Source of the DNA: Thermoguttaceae bacterium
Lineage (GTDB): Bacteria > Planctomycetota > Planctomycetia > Pirellulales > Thermoguttaceae
DNA: 64,000 nucleotides
NCBI GenBank assembly: GCA_017407125.1
Contig: JAFQXE010000007.1
Span: 1-64,000 of the forward strand
Direction: 5' to 3'
The position numbers and the translations under genes are program-made. The number at the start of each line of letters is the position of its first letter. Position 1 is the stretch's first letter. The notes below the pieces were generated by a model. That model did no database searches, was not told the origin of the DNA, and saw nothing but the letters and a program-made list of their open reading frames with translations. Shown one piece after another: positions 8,000 through 16,886 of this stretch.

Positions 8000-8453
8000 T
8001 TGGCGTATTGGGAATGTCGCTGATTTCTGCGGCGAACTGAACTTTTGTCAGTCCGCACAGACGACATAAATCGTAAATATCGATTACTGCCCCCAGCGGA
8101 ATCTCCGGGGCGATGTCAAGCAAAACCGGCAAATCGGATTTTGCCTCAGACAGGGCTTTGAGCGTTGAGCCAACAGAGTCCAAAGAATCGTACCGAACGT
8201 CCGCAATAAGCCAGTAGAGCGATCCGTCTGTACGGATTTCAATTACCGCTTCGTCCAGGTCGAGCAGTTCAGGAGGAATGGCGTCCGGCGATTTTATCGC
8301 GCCGGGCAAAGAGAGATTTGTCGACAACAGCCATTCCGGCTGAATAAAGTTTGACGTACACAGGAAGAATATCAGCAGCTGAAATATGACGTCAATCATA
8401 GGCGTCATGTTCATTTCGAAAGACGATTTGCGCTGATTGACCGGGAGTTTCAT
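7992..8453 (-). CDS. ExbD/TolR biopolymer transport protein
   Basis: The protein begins MKLPVNQRKSSFEMNMTPMI. The charged N-terminus, the aspartate in the membrane helix (MIDVIFQLLIFFL) and the periplasmic domain are those of ExbD/TolR, which couples the proton gradient to TonB or Tol complexes. With this start it is 153 residues, a normal size; the frame is open to 8558 and non-ATG starts upstream cannot be excluded. No ExbB/TolQ partner is adjacent, so the partner must be elsewhere. It overlaps the thioesterase gene by 8 bases. Confidence 0.88.
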   Translation of the reverse strand: MKLPVNQRKSSFEMNMTPMIDVIFQLLIFFLCTSNFIQPEWLLSTNLSLPGAIKSPDAIPPELLDLDEAVIEIRTDGSLYWLIADVRYDSLDSVGSTLKALSEAKSDLPVLLDIAPEIPLGAVIDIYDLCRLCGLTKVQFAAEISDIPNTPNE

Positions 8454-8582
8454 GACGTTGCGGGGAGGGCTGATATTCAAGCGTTGCGTTCCGCGGGAGA
8501 ACGATTCTCCTATAAATTCAAAACGAAACGTTTTCTTTAGACTATCAATATACTCCAACAGCCATGATTGTCAAGAGGAAAA

Positions 8583-8658
8583 TAGGAGGCAGTAGGCAAT
8601 AGGCAGTAGGCAATAGAGAGGAATTCCCTATTTCCTACCCCCTAAACCCTACAGCCTG
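8583..8658. repeat. Inverted heptamer arms between regulator and exbD
   Basis: The left arm has TAGGCAA/TAGGCAG-type units (8593-8620). The right arm has TTCCCTA, TTTCCTA, CCCCCTA and AACCCTA (8624-8651). The arms are roughly complementary and could fold into a long imperfect hairpin. The locus stops 1 base from the stop codon of the regulator gene at 8659 and may act as its terminator. Confidence 0.8.
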
Positions 8659-9720
8659 TTACCCGATTGATATATCGCAGAATTGGAGCAGTAAATTTTT
8701 CATTTTGGATAAGTCGTAATGTCGAACGGCATAGAGAAGCCGGTCTGACCACTGGATTAAAGAACGACAGTGAATCTGCTCGCCAAACTGGTGAACTTCG
8801 TCTGAAAAGTTCTCCACTTCTGAAAACGTCATTCCCTTTGACATCCGTTTGCATTTGACAACCCATTCATGGCGTTTGCTTTCCCAGGAAGACAGAACGT
8901 CGACGGGCGGCGCGTCAATAATTTTGTTCTTTCTTTCCATTTCCTCTGATTTTTTCCAGGCGCCGAGCCATTTTGCCAGCATTGTTACCAGCGATGCTGG
9001 AGAAAGCGGTTTGCGAAGAATGTCGCTGCAGCCAGCCGCCAATAGCTTATCATCTTGATTTGAGTCAGCATAAGATGAAAACGCGATTATCGGGATGTTT
9101 CCTGTGATGGGAACAGGAGCGGCGCCCCTGCGCTGTCTTGTGGCGTTTGCCGCTTGATAAAGCGTTTGCTCCCACGCGCGAATCTGTTGGATTATCTGCG
9201 TTTGTCGAGAACCGGGAAAACAAACGTCCATCAAAATCAGGTCGGGAAAGTACCGTTGAACTTTATCGAGCGTTTCGTCAACGTTGTAAATGTGAATCCA
9301 GCCGAAATGGTATGGTTTGAGAATTTGCGCCAGAGCCAAATGCGTCTCGCCCAAATCGTCAACTATCAATATTGTACACGGAGGAAACTCAAAGCTGTTC
9401 AAGTCAACGGAAACGGGTTTAATAGAAGGAATTGTCGAACCGCTGGTCTGTTTGATGGATTCTGGATTCTTTGTTGAGGATTCTGCCTCTGCAGAAACGA
9501 CGTTTGGGCGGTTCGTTGAAATACATTTAGCTCCAGACTTGTCTTCCTGAACGCGAACGGAAATTTGAACGATCTGTTCAGAAGAATAGCGTATCGCGTT
9601 TTGAACCAGATTGACTAACAGCCGACGCATTTGATCTGAATCAGACAGAAAGCGCTGAGGGTTTTTATCCTGAACGTCCAGGACAAGATTGAATTGATTG
9701 TTACAAGCGGCAGAACTCAT
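8659..9720 (-). CDS. C-terminal tail of a hybrid sensor kinase: partial ATPase, receiver, helical end
   Basis: 353 residues. Residues about 25-60 (DSDQMRRLLVNLVQNAIRY) look like the N-box of a histidine-kinase ATPase domain, but the nucleotide-binding G-boxes and the phosphorylated His domain are missing. A complete receiver domain follows (about 115-255) with ILIVDD, the phospho-acceptor aspartate in LILMDVCFPG, FSS and the lysine in LRKPLS. The last 100 residues match the helical segment often found after the receiver in hybrid kinases. The ATG is preceded by GAAAGG, so it can be translated as it stands. It is either a truncated hybrid kinase now acting as a response regulator, or a decaying gene. 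Confidence 0.75.
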   Translation of the reverse strand: MSSAACNNQFNLVLDVQDKNPQRFLSDSDQMRRLLVNLVQNAIRYSSEQIVQISVRVQEDKSGAKCISTNRPNVVSAEAESSTKNPESIKQTSGSTIPSIKPVSVDLNSFEFPPCTILIVDDLGETHLALAQILKPYHFGWIHIYNVDETLDKVQRYFPDLILMDVCFPGSRQTQIIQQIRAWEQTLYQAANATRQRRGAAPVPITGNIPIIAFSSYADSNQDDKLLAAGCSDILRKPLSPASLVTMLAKWLGAWKKSEEMERKNKIIDAPPVDVLSSWESKRHEWVVKCKRMSKGMTFSEVENFSDEVHQFGEQIHCRSLIQWSDRLLYAVRHYDLSKMKNLLLQFCDISIG

Positions 9721-9739
9721 GAAATAATACCTTTCAGGT

Positions 9740-9958
9740 GGGGGAAACAGTACGATGGCGTGGTAGTTATCAAGGGGGGATCGGAAAAGGAAAGGACGGG
9801 GTTGAACGAGTTGTTGTCAGCTGTCCAAGCCCCGACCTTGTCCCAACGCAATTACCCTAACCCTATGCAAAACCGTTGGTTAAGTTTTATTCAAACTTAA
9901 CGTCCGAATTATTGCCGAAATCAAACGGCTTTTCTGGCAACGTTGGCAGCCGTTTTTT
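9740..9958 (+). ncRNA. Candidate structured RNA ending in an intrinsic terminator
   Basis: No convincing gene lies on the plus strand here, yet three hairpins stand in a row. They are 9794-9804 with 9826-9837 (GGACGGGGTTG against CAAGCCCCGACC), a perfect 9-bp hairpin at 9879-9901, and AAACGGCT/AGCCGTTT at 9923-9955 followed by six T. The last is a typical intrinsic terminator with nothing coding upstream to terminate. I do not recognise an RNA family and the 5' end is a guess. Confidence 0.35.
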
Positions 9959-10886
9959 CCTCTGAAATAATCAGGAGGAAGAACCGGCGTCGCCGGAGGA
10001 ATGGCTTCCTCGACGACGCCGTTGGGAAACGGATACCGAGAAAGAAAAGCGCCAATCAACTTCTCGTTGAGGAGAGCGCATTCGGTCGCGCTTTGGGGTT
10101 GCGCAAAGGAAAGCGCATTGATTGCTTTGTATTGCCTCCTTTTTGACGCGTTCTGGGGACGGAAAGCGAAATCTCAAAATGAGCTGGAAGCGCGGATGTT
10201 TTATTCGCGCTCCACGGGGAGCGCTTTTGAAGAAACCTGTTAAACTCAATGGTTTATGGGGGTTTCATGATTATGGAAACAGGAAATATTGAGTTCCTGG
10301 GGAATCGTAATTAAAACAAGGTCTGAAATAATTTTTGGGGAATCTTTTGAGGAATCATTTACAATCTTAAAAAGTTCTTTAACTTGCTTGTACTTTACTT
10401 ATCGTCATAAACAATCTCTGTCTTTAATCCATTGCAAAAAATATTTACAAATCTGCAACAACTTTGTTCGTCAACTAATCAAAAAACAATTATTATATGT
10501 CTAATAATCGTCTTTTCTCTACATTTACAAGAGCAAGTTATCTTGCGCCTGTTGATATTGTTTTAGCGCTTTTTTTGTTTGTTGTCAATAAGCGCTTCTA
10601 CATTTTTTTAAAATTTTTCATTATTTTCTCGATTTTTTTCATGCATAACAACTCTCTGATTTAAAAATTTTATCTATATTCCAAAAAATCAGACCTTTCT
10701 TTGAAATTTTCCTGTTTTTTCGCCCTGACGCCCATTTTCATTTTATTTATTTCGATAATAATAGATCTCATTACAAAAAAGAAAAAATACAGGCTCAAAC
10801 GCGACCTCAGAGATGGGGATAGAATGAATTGACTTTTGCGTTTTTGTTCCCTGTTTTAATTCCTAAACGTCAGGAGATTAGCTGGT
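9959..10886. other. Non-coding stretch, hairpin-rich then AT-rich
   Basis: From 9959 to 10250 there are several short inverted repeats. One is GCGCTCC-ACGG-GGAGCGC at 10207-10224 followed by TTTT, a plus-strand terminator-like hairpin. The short open frames here have atypical composition and no family resemblance. From about 10260 to 10860 the DNA is strongly AT-rich, with no gene and no clear DnaA boxes, running up to the argB leader. Confidence 0.5.
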
Positions 10887-11777
10887 ATGATGCAGCAAGC
10901 CATCGAAAAAGCCAATACGCTGCTTGAAGCGTTGCAATGGATTCGAGAATTCCGCAACAAATTCACAGTTATTAAATTGGGCGGTTCCGTCATGACAAAT
11001 CCGGTTGCCATGTCGCGTCTGCTGTTGGACGTCATTTTTATGGAAACGGTCGGCATGCGTCCGATTATTGTTCATGGCGGCGGTCCGACGATCAATCGCG
11101 CCATGGCAGAAGCGGGAATTAAACCGGTTTGGGTGCAGGGGAGACGTTACACAGACGAACAGACGCTGTCCATTGTAGAAAAAACGCTTGGGCGAGAGCT
11201 GAACGAACAGCTGGCTGACCAGATTACCATTCTCGGCGGGCATGCGGAACCGCTTAATTTCCGCACGCACAACGTCCTGTTTGGACGCAGGCTCAAGCTC
11301 TTTGGCGAAGACGGCAAATTACTTGACTTGGGCAGCGTCGGAGAAGTTACTCGCATCGACGAAGACTACATTCGATATCTCGTCGAATATAAGAACGTGA
11401 TCCCGGTTATTCCGTCGATGGCGCTGGACGATGAATCCTGTTCAGGAGGAAAGCTGAACGTTAACGCAGATTCCGCCGCGAATATCGTCGCCCAAAAACT
11501 TCATGCTGATAAACTTATTTTCCTGACGGATATCAACGGCGTTCGACGCGATAAAAACGACCCGTCAACATTAATCAATTCACTCAACTCCAAAGAAGCG
11601 CAGGCGTTGATTGACGAACACGTTGTCGACGCCGGCATGATTCCCAAATTGCAGGCGTGTATTGACACCGTCAACAAAGGCGTCAAACAGGTGCATATTA
11701 TCGACGGCGGCGTTCGACATTCGCTCCTGCTGGAAATCTATACAAACACGGGGATCGGAACGGAAATACACAAATAG
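10887..11777 (+). CDS. argB: Acetylglutamate kinase
   Basis: This 296-residue enzyme phosphorylates N-acetyl-L-glutamate in arginine synthesis. Visible family motifs are VIKLGGSVM near residue 33, the phosphate-binding HGGGPTINRAM, GGKLNVNADSAANIVA and LIFLTDINGVRRDK, which closes the ATP site. GGVRHSLLLEIYTNTGIGTEI is at the C-terminus. The length and start fit the family; GGAG lies upstream. No other arginine gene is adjacent. A complex heptamer repeat follows the stop codon directly. Confidence 0.95.
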   Translation: MMQQAIEKANTLLEALQWIREFRNKFTVIKLGGSVMTNPVAMSRLLLDVIFMETVGMRPIIVHGGGPTINRAMAEAGIKPVWVQGRRYTDEQTLSIVEKTLGRELNEQLADQITILGGHAEPLNFRTHNVLFGRRLKLFGEDGKLLDLGSVGEVTRIDEDYIRYLVEYKNVIPVIPSMALDDESCSGGKLNVNADSAANIVAQKLHADKLIFLTDINGVRRDKNDPSTLINSLNSKEAQALIDEHVVDAGMIPKLQACIDTVNKGVKQVHIIDGGVRHSLLLEIYTNTGIGTEIHK

Positions 11778-11786
11778 GCGGCGGCA

Positions 11787-11898
11787 TAAGGCATTAGGCA
11801 AGAGGCAGTAGGCAGTAGTATAAAACCTCTATTGCATATTGCCTCAACCGTCGCTTTGCGCCAATTACGCTTTACGAATTACAAATTACGAATTATTT
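11787..11898. repeat. Three-part heptamer repeat downstream of argB
   Basis: The first arm is TAAGGCA, TTAGGCA, AGAGGCA, GTAGGCA, GTAGTAT (11787-11821). A short complementary arm around 11827-11844 (CTCTATTGCATATTGCCTC) follows. A second heptamer type then runs ATTACGC, TTTACGA, ATTACAA, ATTACGA, ATTATTT (11864-11898). The first two parts can pair and may end argB transcription. Confidence 0.8.
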
Positions 11899-12013
11899 CC
11901 CGTCCCCCCCTTCTATTTCCTTAGAGTTTTGATTAGAATATAGATAAAAGTCCTGATTCTGTAAAGTAGCAGAGGGGCGGACGTTTATTTGTTTTTTTAA
12001 GAGAGAGTCTATC

Positions 12014-12673
12014 ATGAAACATTTTATTCCCGCATTATTGGCAGTTGTTTTGTCGATTCCGTGCGTTGCGTTCTGCCAGACGGTTTCAGACGAAGAAAAA
12101 GCAGACGGTTTTGTCAGCTGCTTCGATGGTAAAACCATGGACGGCTGGGTTGGAGACACCAAAGGCTACTTCGCTCAAGACGGCGTTATGGTCTGCAAGC
12201 CTGGAGGAAACGTTTACCTCGCCAAAGACTACAAAAACTTCGTTTATCGTTTTGAATTCAAACTGACGGAAAACGCCAACAACGGCGTTGGAATTCGCTG
12301 CGAACGCGGTAAAGACGCCGCTTATTATGGCATGGAAATCCAGGTTCTGGACAACTCCGGCAGCGCCTATCGTCACCTGCAGCCGTATCAGTATCACGGC
12401 TCCATCTACGGCATCGTCCCGGCGGATCGCGATTGCCAGAAACCGGTTGGAGAATGGAACACTGAAGAAATCTACGTCAACGGAACCAAGATCAAGGTTA
12501 CGGTCAACGGCAAAGTTATCGTTGACGCCGACATTGCTCAATTCAAAGGCGACGGCGACACGATGGATCATCGTCAGCACCCCGGTCTTCACAACGAAAC
12601 TGGCGCTATTGGATTCCTCGGACACGGACACTATGTCGAATTCCGCAACATCCGCATTAAGGAATTGCCGTAA
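12014..12673 (+). CDS. Secreted DUF1080 (3-keto-disaccharide hydrolase family) protein
   Basis: 219 residues with a signal peptide (MKHFIPALLAVVLSIPCVAFC) and then the DUF1080 concanavalin-like fold. SCFDGKTMDGWVGDTKGYF is the typical opening; NNGVGIRCERG, EIQVLDNSG and the closing IGFLGHGHYVEFRNIRIKEL are all usual. The family includes 3-keto-glucoside hydrolases, and planctomycetes carry many copies. The protein should act outside the cytoplasmic membrane on sugars or glycosides; its exact substrate is not visible. AGAGAGAG lies before the ATG. Confidence 0.92.
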   Translation: MKHFIPALLAVVLSIPCVAFCQTVSDEEKADGFVSCFDGKTMDGWVGDTKGYFAQDGVMVCKPGGNVYLAKDYKNFVYRFEFKLTENANNGVGIRCERGKDAAYYGMEIQVLDNSGSAYRHLQPYQYHGSIYGIVPADRDCQKPVGEWNTEEIYVNGTKIKVTVNGKVIVDADIAQFKGDGDTMDHRQHPGLHNETGAIGFLGHGHYVEFRNIRIKELP

Positions 12674-12689
12674 GTTTAACGCTTAGTTT

Positions 12690-12735
12690 ATAGGCTTTTG
12701 GCGCATAGGGTTTAGAGAAAAGTCTCCTGGCTCTA
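12690..12735. repeat. Inverted repeat with heptamer character
   Basis: GCGCATAG near 12702 pairs with CTATGCGC near 12733, with further partly matching bases inside. The right arm runs into the upstream ATG of the next reading frame, which argues that the true start of that gene is the second ATG at 12759. Confidence 0.6.
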
Positions 12736-12758
12736 TGCGCTTAATAATACCAGTTAAA

Positions 12759-13811
12759 ATGAACAAGACAAATCTTAATTCGCTCTGGTTTCTACTTGCC
12801 GGTTTGGGAATTGGAATTATCGCTTATGGCGGTTTTAAAGCGATTTTTGAACAAGCTCCGCCGCCGCCAACCGTTCCTAAATATATAATGCGTCCAGAAC
12901 CGCCAGAAGAGAAGTTTGGCTATCAGTTTGAGACGTTTATGTCTACGCCTGCGCTTGAAGCGCCGCTTGATTTTTCTCTTGACCCGTCGGGAAGTTTGTT
13001 TTTCACTCTGGACAAGAAATTTTATTTAATCGGTTTAACCGCTCCGATTACGTCAGAGGCGGAACTCCCTCAACAACTTGACGGCGCGACAATTGGAACT
13101 GTTACATCGGCTGATTGGGCGCCGGGAATTCCAGTTGATTCGCTTACTGTGTATTTGGGAACCAATACCGGCGTATATCAGTGGGTTGTTCCCACGTCGC
13201 TGCCAGAGCCTAAAGAAGACGTCTTAAAAGACTTGGCAAAAAGATTTACAGACGGCTTTACGGAGGAATCGCGTCTGGATTCCATACGCTTTTTTGGCGG
13301 AAAGCTCTTTGTTGCCGATTCCGGCGCAGGCGAGCTTCGCCTTTACGACCAGAAATCCGGAGAATTAATTCAAACGGTAAAGTTATCAGCGCTTGATCCG
13401 CCATGCGGAAAGAATTTGAATATCGATATTCGTTCAAACGGTTCCGATTCCGATTATACCGTTTGGATTGCAGACCCGGACAACGCCAGATTCGTTCCGA
13501 TTCAGTCTGACGGTCAATGCGACGTTTCCCGCATTTGGGGACAGCGCGGCGAAACGCTGGACAGCTTCCAGGGGCAATTCGCGCCATCGCATTTTACAAT
13601 TGAACCGGGCGGGTCATTTATCGTTGCGGAACAAGACTATCCATACGTCAAAAAGTATCGTCCAGACGGAACGTTTGAATGCATCGTTGCTGGCGACCGG
13701 GCGTTTAACTGGTCAAAGTCGGATAAGCCCTTTGTCGTCTCGTTTGACGGCAAAGTTTATATTCTTTCTCCGGAAACGAATAACATTTTACAGTTTTCTC
13801 CCAAGCCATGA
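12759..13811 (+). CDS. Membrane-anchored beta-propeller-like protein
   Basis: 350 residues from the ATG at 12759; an in-frame ATG at 12735 lies in a repeat and is less likely. An N-terminal membrane helix (WFLLAGLGIGIIAYGGF) and a proline-rich linker precede an extracytoplasmic region with NHL/SMP-30-like strands, for example ESRLDSIRFFGGKLFVADSG, GELRLYDQKSGELIQTVK and FIVAEQDYPYVKKYRPDG. A six-bladed propeller is inferred from these repeats. The stop codon overlaps the start of the squalene/phytoene synthase gene by 4 bases, so the two are translationally coupled. The function is unknown. Confidence 0.75.
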   Translation: MNKTNLNSLWFLLAGLGIGIIAYGGFKAIFEQAPPPPTVPKYIMRPEPPEEKFGYQFETFMSTPALEAPLDFSLDPSGSLFFTLDKKFYLIGLTAPITSEAELPQQLDGATIGTVTSADWAPGIPVDSLTVYLGTNTGVYQWVVPTSLPEPKEDVLKDLAKRFTDGFTEESRLDSIRFFGGKLFVADSGAGELRLYDQKSGELIQTVKLSALDPPCGKNLNIDIRSNGSDSDYTVWIADPDNARFVPIQSDGQCDVSRIWGQRGETLDSFQGQFAPSHFTIEPGGSFIVAEQDYPYVKKYRPDGTFECIVAGDRAFNWSKSDKPFVVSFDGKVYILSPETNNILQFSPKP

Positions 13812-14722
13812 TTTCGCTTAGTCAGTCGCAGCAATACTGCCGCCAGGTCGTTAAGAACTCCAAGAGTTCTTTTGGACGCGCTATTTCGATCCTTCCCTCA
13901 GAGTCGCAAACGGCGATGGAAGCGCTGTATGCGTTTATGAGAACGATTGACGACATTGCAGACGACGATGCGCTGAACGCTCAAGAGAAAAAGAATCGAC
14001 TTGAAGAAATTCGTCAGCAGATTTTAGAGGCTCGAGAGGATTTCACGCCGACGTATAACGACAGCGATCTGTTTAATTTCGTCCCAGCGTTTTCGGACGC
14101 TGTTGAACGATTTGCCATTCCGCAGTCTTGCGTAACAGACGTCATTGACGGGATGCTGTTCGATTCAGATTTTCGCCCTTTGAAAAACGTCGACGAGCTG
14201 AAATGGTATTGTCATTGCGTTGCGGGAACGGTTGGTCTGGCGTGCGTTAAAATCTGGGGGTTGAAACAAGGCGACATCTCCGTCGAGCATGCCTGGGGCA
14301 GAATCGAAAGCTGGATTGAACAGCAGGCGTTTGCCGTTCAGTTGACCAACATTCTCCGCGACATAAAAGAAGACGCTCTTCGCGGCAGAGTTTATATTCC
14401 CGTTGACGTTTTGCGCCGATACGCCTGGAACCCTGCTCTGTTTATTGATCATGTTCAGAAATGCAGTTTCAAAGAGGGCGAGGCGACAGACATGATTATG
14501 GACCTGGTCGCCATGGCGGAAGGCAATTATTTATCCAGCAAGCTGCTTGACGAATATCTTTCCCCTCGCGGGCAGAAATCGAATCGTCTTATTCGACGCG
14601 TCTATGAAACGATATTACAAAAGGTCAGGAATTGTCCTGACCTTGTCTTGGCGCAAGGCGTTCACCTTTCCCGCTGGGAAAAAGTGAAGCTCGCTTTTAC
14701 AGAATTTCTTTGGAAAAAGTAG
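13808..14722 (+). CDS. Squalene/phytoene synthase family protein
   Basis: 304 residues with both aspartate-rich motifs of trans-isoprenyl diphosphate synthases. The first is in MRTIDDIADDD (about residues 44-54). The second is in QLTNILRDIKEDALRGRVYIP. CHCVAGTVGLACVKIWG is also characteristic. The enzyme joins two prenyl diphosphates head to head; in planctomycetes such genes usually serve squalene/hopanoid or carotenoid synthesis. It could be HpnC, HpnD or CrtB; sequence alone does not decide and no other isoprenoid gene is nearby. Confidence 0.9.
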   Translation: MISLSQSQQYCRQVVKNSKSSFGRAISILPSESQTAMEALYAFMRTIDDIADDDALNAQEKKNRLEEIRQQILEAREDFTPTYNDSDLFNFVPAFSDAVERFAIPQSCVTDVIDGMLFDSDFRPLKNVDELKWYCHCVAGTVGLACVKIWGLKQGDISVEHAWGRIESWIEQQAFAVQLTNILRDIKEDALRGRVYIPVDVLRRYAWNPALFIDHVQKCSFKEGEATDMIMDLVAMAEGNYLSSKLLDEYLSPRGQKSNRLIRRVYETILQKVRNCPDLVLAQGVHLSRWEKVKLAFTEFLWKK

Positions 14723-14775
14723 CGCTTTGTTTTATCCAGCGTCAGCTAAACCGTAAACAACCGCTTTCTGAAAAC

Positions 14776-15750
14776 TTAATCTTGAGGTTGTTCGTCAACA
14801 GCCTCTTTCTTCTTTATAAAACCATTTTCAATTGCGGTAAAAATAGCCGGGAATATGAAAATCAGGAAGATTATGGTTACAAACCTTGTTACAAAACACC
14901 CCCAAGGGTCAGTAAAAAGCGTGCAGAAGAAACCTTTGCAATGTTTCAAACCGAGAACGCCCCCAAAACCAACGATAAATCGACACAAACCAATTAAAGC
15001 GCTGGCGGGCGCCTGAAATTTCACAAACCGTTTTTCCAGAAGCCAACCCAAAACAACGCCTATAAACAAACCTCCGTTACTCCAACTGTCCAACGCCATT
15101 TTTTGAGGATCAACCAGCAGTTTCCCTTCAGCGTCGTAATCTAACGGATAGCTTTTGAATGTTATGTAAGCTAAATATACGGCAACGATTAGAATGCTGA
15201 CTCCGAGAATTACGAAATCTCTGTTCTTTCCGTTCTTCTCCCATTTCAAAACAAACCACGCCAGAGGAATGCTTAACATGCCGCAGGTAAATCCGACAAC
15301 GACGTCTTGAGGCGTATGAACGCCCAAAAAGTTTCGCGAAAAGCAAACCAGAAGAATTAGAACAAACAGAAAAGAGGCTAAAACAATCCGTCTGCGATTT
15401 TGCCATGCTAACGCGCCTAAATACGCGGCGGCGTTTGTTGAGTGTCCGCTTGGAAAAGAGTATCCTGTAGCGCCAGCCAGAGCTTTTTCAGGAGGGATGA
15501 TGCGAGGATCGCGTATCCATGGGCGATAAACGCAAAAGATCTGTTTAAGCAACCCGTTAAAAAGCAAAGCGAAGCCCACAGACCAAATGGCCAGGGTTGC
15601 GTCTTCTTTTTTACCGCACAAGTAAACGTAACAGAGTATAGGAATAAACAGCACGAATCCCAAACCCGAGATGAGTTCAAAAAACTGAACGACTATATCG
15701 GGCGCTGCCAGTCTAATCTTTTGAAGAAATAACAGATATTCAAGATCCAT
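14776..15750 (-). CDS. PAP2-family membrane phosphatase
   Basis: 324 residues, with several membrane helices. The three acid-phosphatase motifs are present: KQIFCVYRPWIRDP, YSFPSGHSTNAAAYLG (catalytic His) and SRNFLGVHTPQDVVVG (nucleophilic His). The family removes phosphate from lipid phosphates such as phosphatidate or undecaprenyl diphosphate. The extra hydrophobic C-terminal half is longer than in small PAP2 enzymes. No Shine-Dalgarno is visible. It converges with the squalene synthase gene across a 53-base gap. Confidence 0.88.
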   Translation of the reverse strand: MDLEYLLFLQKIRLAAPDIVVQFFELISGLGFVLFIPILCYVYLCGKKEDATLAIWSVGFALLFNGLLKQIFCVYRPWIRDPRIIPPEKALAGATGYSFPSGHSTNAAAYLGALAWQNRRRIVLASFLFVLILLVCFSRNFLGVHTPQDVVVGFTCGMLSIPLAWFVLKWEKNGKNRDFVILGVSILIVAVYLAYITFKSYPLDYDAEGKLLVDPQKMALDSWSNGGLFIGVVLGWLLEKRFVKFQAPASALIGLCRFIVGFGGVLGLKHCKGFFCTLFTDPWGCFVTRFVTIIFLIFIFPAIFTAIENGFIKKKEAVDEQPQD

Positions 15751-15851
15751 ATTTTAGGAGGAAACAAATAAAGTAAAAAAGGATAAAATCAACGCTTCCG
15801 GGAAGCGCATGGATCAACGCATTAACACGAACGGTTTTGCGCTTAAAAGCA

Positions 15852-15900
15852 AAAGGAGGCAATAGACAAGAACGTGAATTCTTAACCACTGCCCCCCTTT
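15852..15900. repeat. Inverted repeat with heptamer-like arms
   Basis: The left arm AAAGGAGGCAATAGACAAGAA (15852-15872) is imperfectly complementary to the right arm at 15879-15900 (TTCTTAACCACTGCCCCCCTTT), with a 6-base spacer. It lies 41 bases from the end of the phosphodiesterase gene, whose transcription it could end. Confidence 0.6.
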
Positions 15901-15940
15901 AACTGTTTAAGCCAATAAATAAGTACTTACCGAAAGATTA

Positions 15941-16759
15941 TTACTTTTTCCAAATCTCCAGAGCCGTTGCGGGAACGTTGGTTGTAACGGAATCGACGCC
16001 CATGTCAAACAGCGCCTTGATTCGAGCCGGGTCGTCCGCCGTCCAAACCATAACGGTAATGCCATTGTCGTGAAGTTTCTTCACGAATTCCGGCGTGGCG
16101 GGCGAGTGTTCCAGGTCAACGTAGGTCGTGTTGATTTCCTTCAACTTGGCGAGAATGCGGTCAGCGTACTGATCGTTCGTTTCGTTTTTGCCTCTGGTGC
16201 ACAGCCAGGCGGCTTTGATTTCCGGAGCGAGTCGGCGACATTCTTTAATGGCGTCTGCATTGAAAGCGATGATCGTCGTTTCTTTTTCCATTCCTCTTTC
16301 ACGAATGGCGGCAATCGTGTCGGCTTCCAGACCAACCTGTTTCAGTTCGACAACCGGAGCGCAGGTCGTGCCTTTTAACAGATCGAGGTATTCTTCCAGA
16401 GTAGCGACTTTTTCGCCTTTGAACTGGTCGCCCTTCCAGACGCCGAAGTCCATGGTGCGAAGTTCAGCCAGCGAGTAATCCGTAATGCGACCAGCGGCGG
16501 GGTTGCCATTGGCGTCGCGAACGGTTCTCTTCAAGGCGCCGTCGTGATCCAAAACCAGTCTGCCGTCTGTGGTGCGATAGATGTCGCATTCTGCGCCTTG
16601 CGCGCCGGTTTCAATGCAGGAACGATACGCGGAAAGCGTATTTTCCGGAGCGACGGAAGAATTGCCGCGATGTCCAACTACGGGTGGAACGTCAGCGTCA
16701 GCAAATGCGTAAACGCCTAAAACAGCAGTCAAAGCGAGAGATAATAAAACGTGTTTCAT
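15941..16759 (-). CDS. Secreted glycerophosphodiester phosphodiesterase
   Basis: 272 residues from the ATG at 16759; the frame stays open upstream, but only this start gives a signal peptide (MKHVLLSLALTAVLGVYAFA). The GDPD core is clear: VGHRGNSSVAPENTLSAY, then GAECDIYRTTDGRLVLDHD (metal-binding Glu and Asp) and PVVELKQ, and the C-terminal VWTADDPARIKALFDMGVDSVTTN. The enzyme hydrolyses glycerophosphodiesters to glycerol-3-phosphate and an alcohol, outside the cytoplasmic membrane. Confidence 0.9.
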   Translation of the reverse strand: MKHVLLSLALTAVLGVYAFADADVPPVVGHRGNSSVAPENTLSAYRSCIETGAQGAECDIYRTTDGRLVLDHDGALKRTVRDANGNPAAGRITDYSLAELRTMDFGVWKGDQFKGEKVATLEEYLDLLKGTTCAPVVELKQVGLEADTIAAIRERGMEKETTIIAFNADAIKECRRLAPEIKAAWLCTRGKNETNDQYADRILAKLKEINTTYVDLEHSPATPEFVKKLHDNGITVMVWTADDPARIKALFDMGVDSVTTNVPATALEIWKK

Positions 16760-16886
16760 GGGAATGGGAAAAATAAAAAAACGGGGTAAAAAATACGATT
16801 CGAAAACAAAAAAAGTCGCTAACGCAGGAACGTCCGAAACAAATCGGAAAATCTGTAAACGATTCCTGCGCTGCGACAATAAGGGA

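Noticed and set aside
10001-10243. 80-codon frame and its 92-codon antisense partner in the 1.1-kb gap
   Set aside because: Both cross hairpins, have atypical composition, lack ribosome-binding sites and match no family I know.
10260-10860. AT-rich stretch considered as a replication origin
   Set aside because: No DnaA boxes, and no dnaA, dnaN or parAB genes are nearby.
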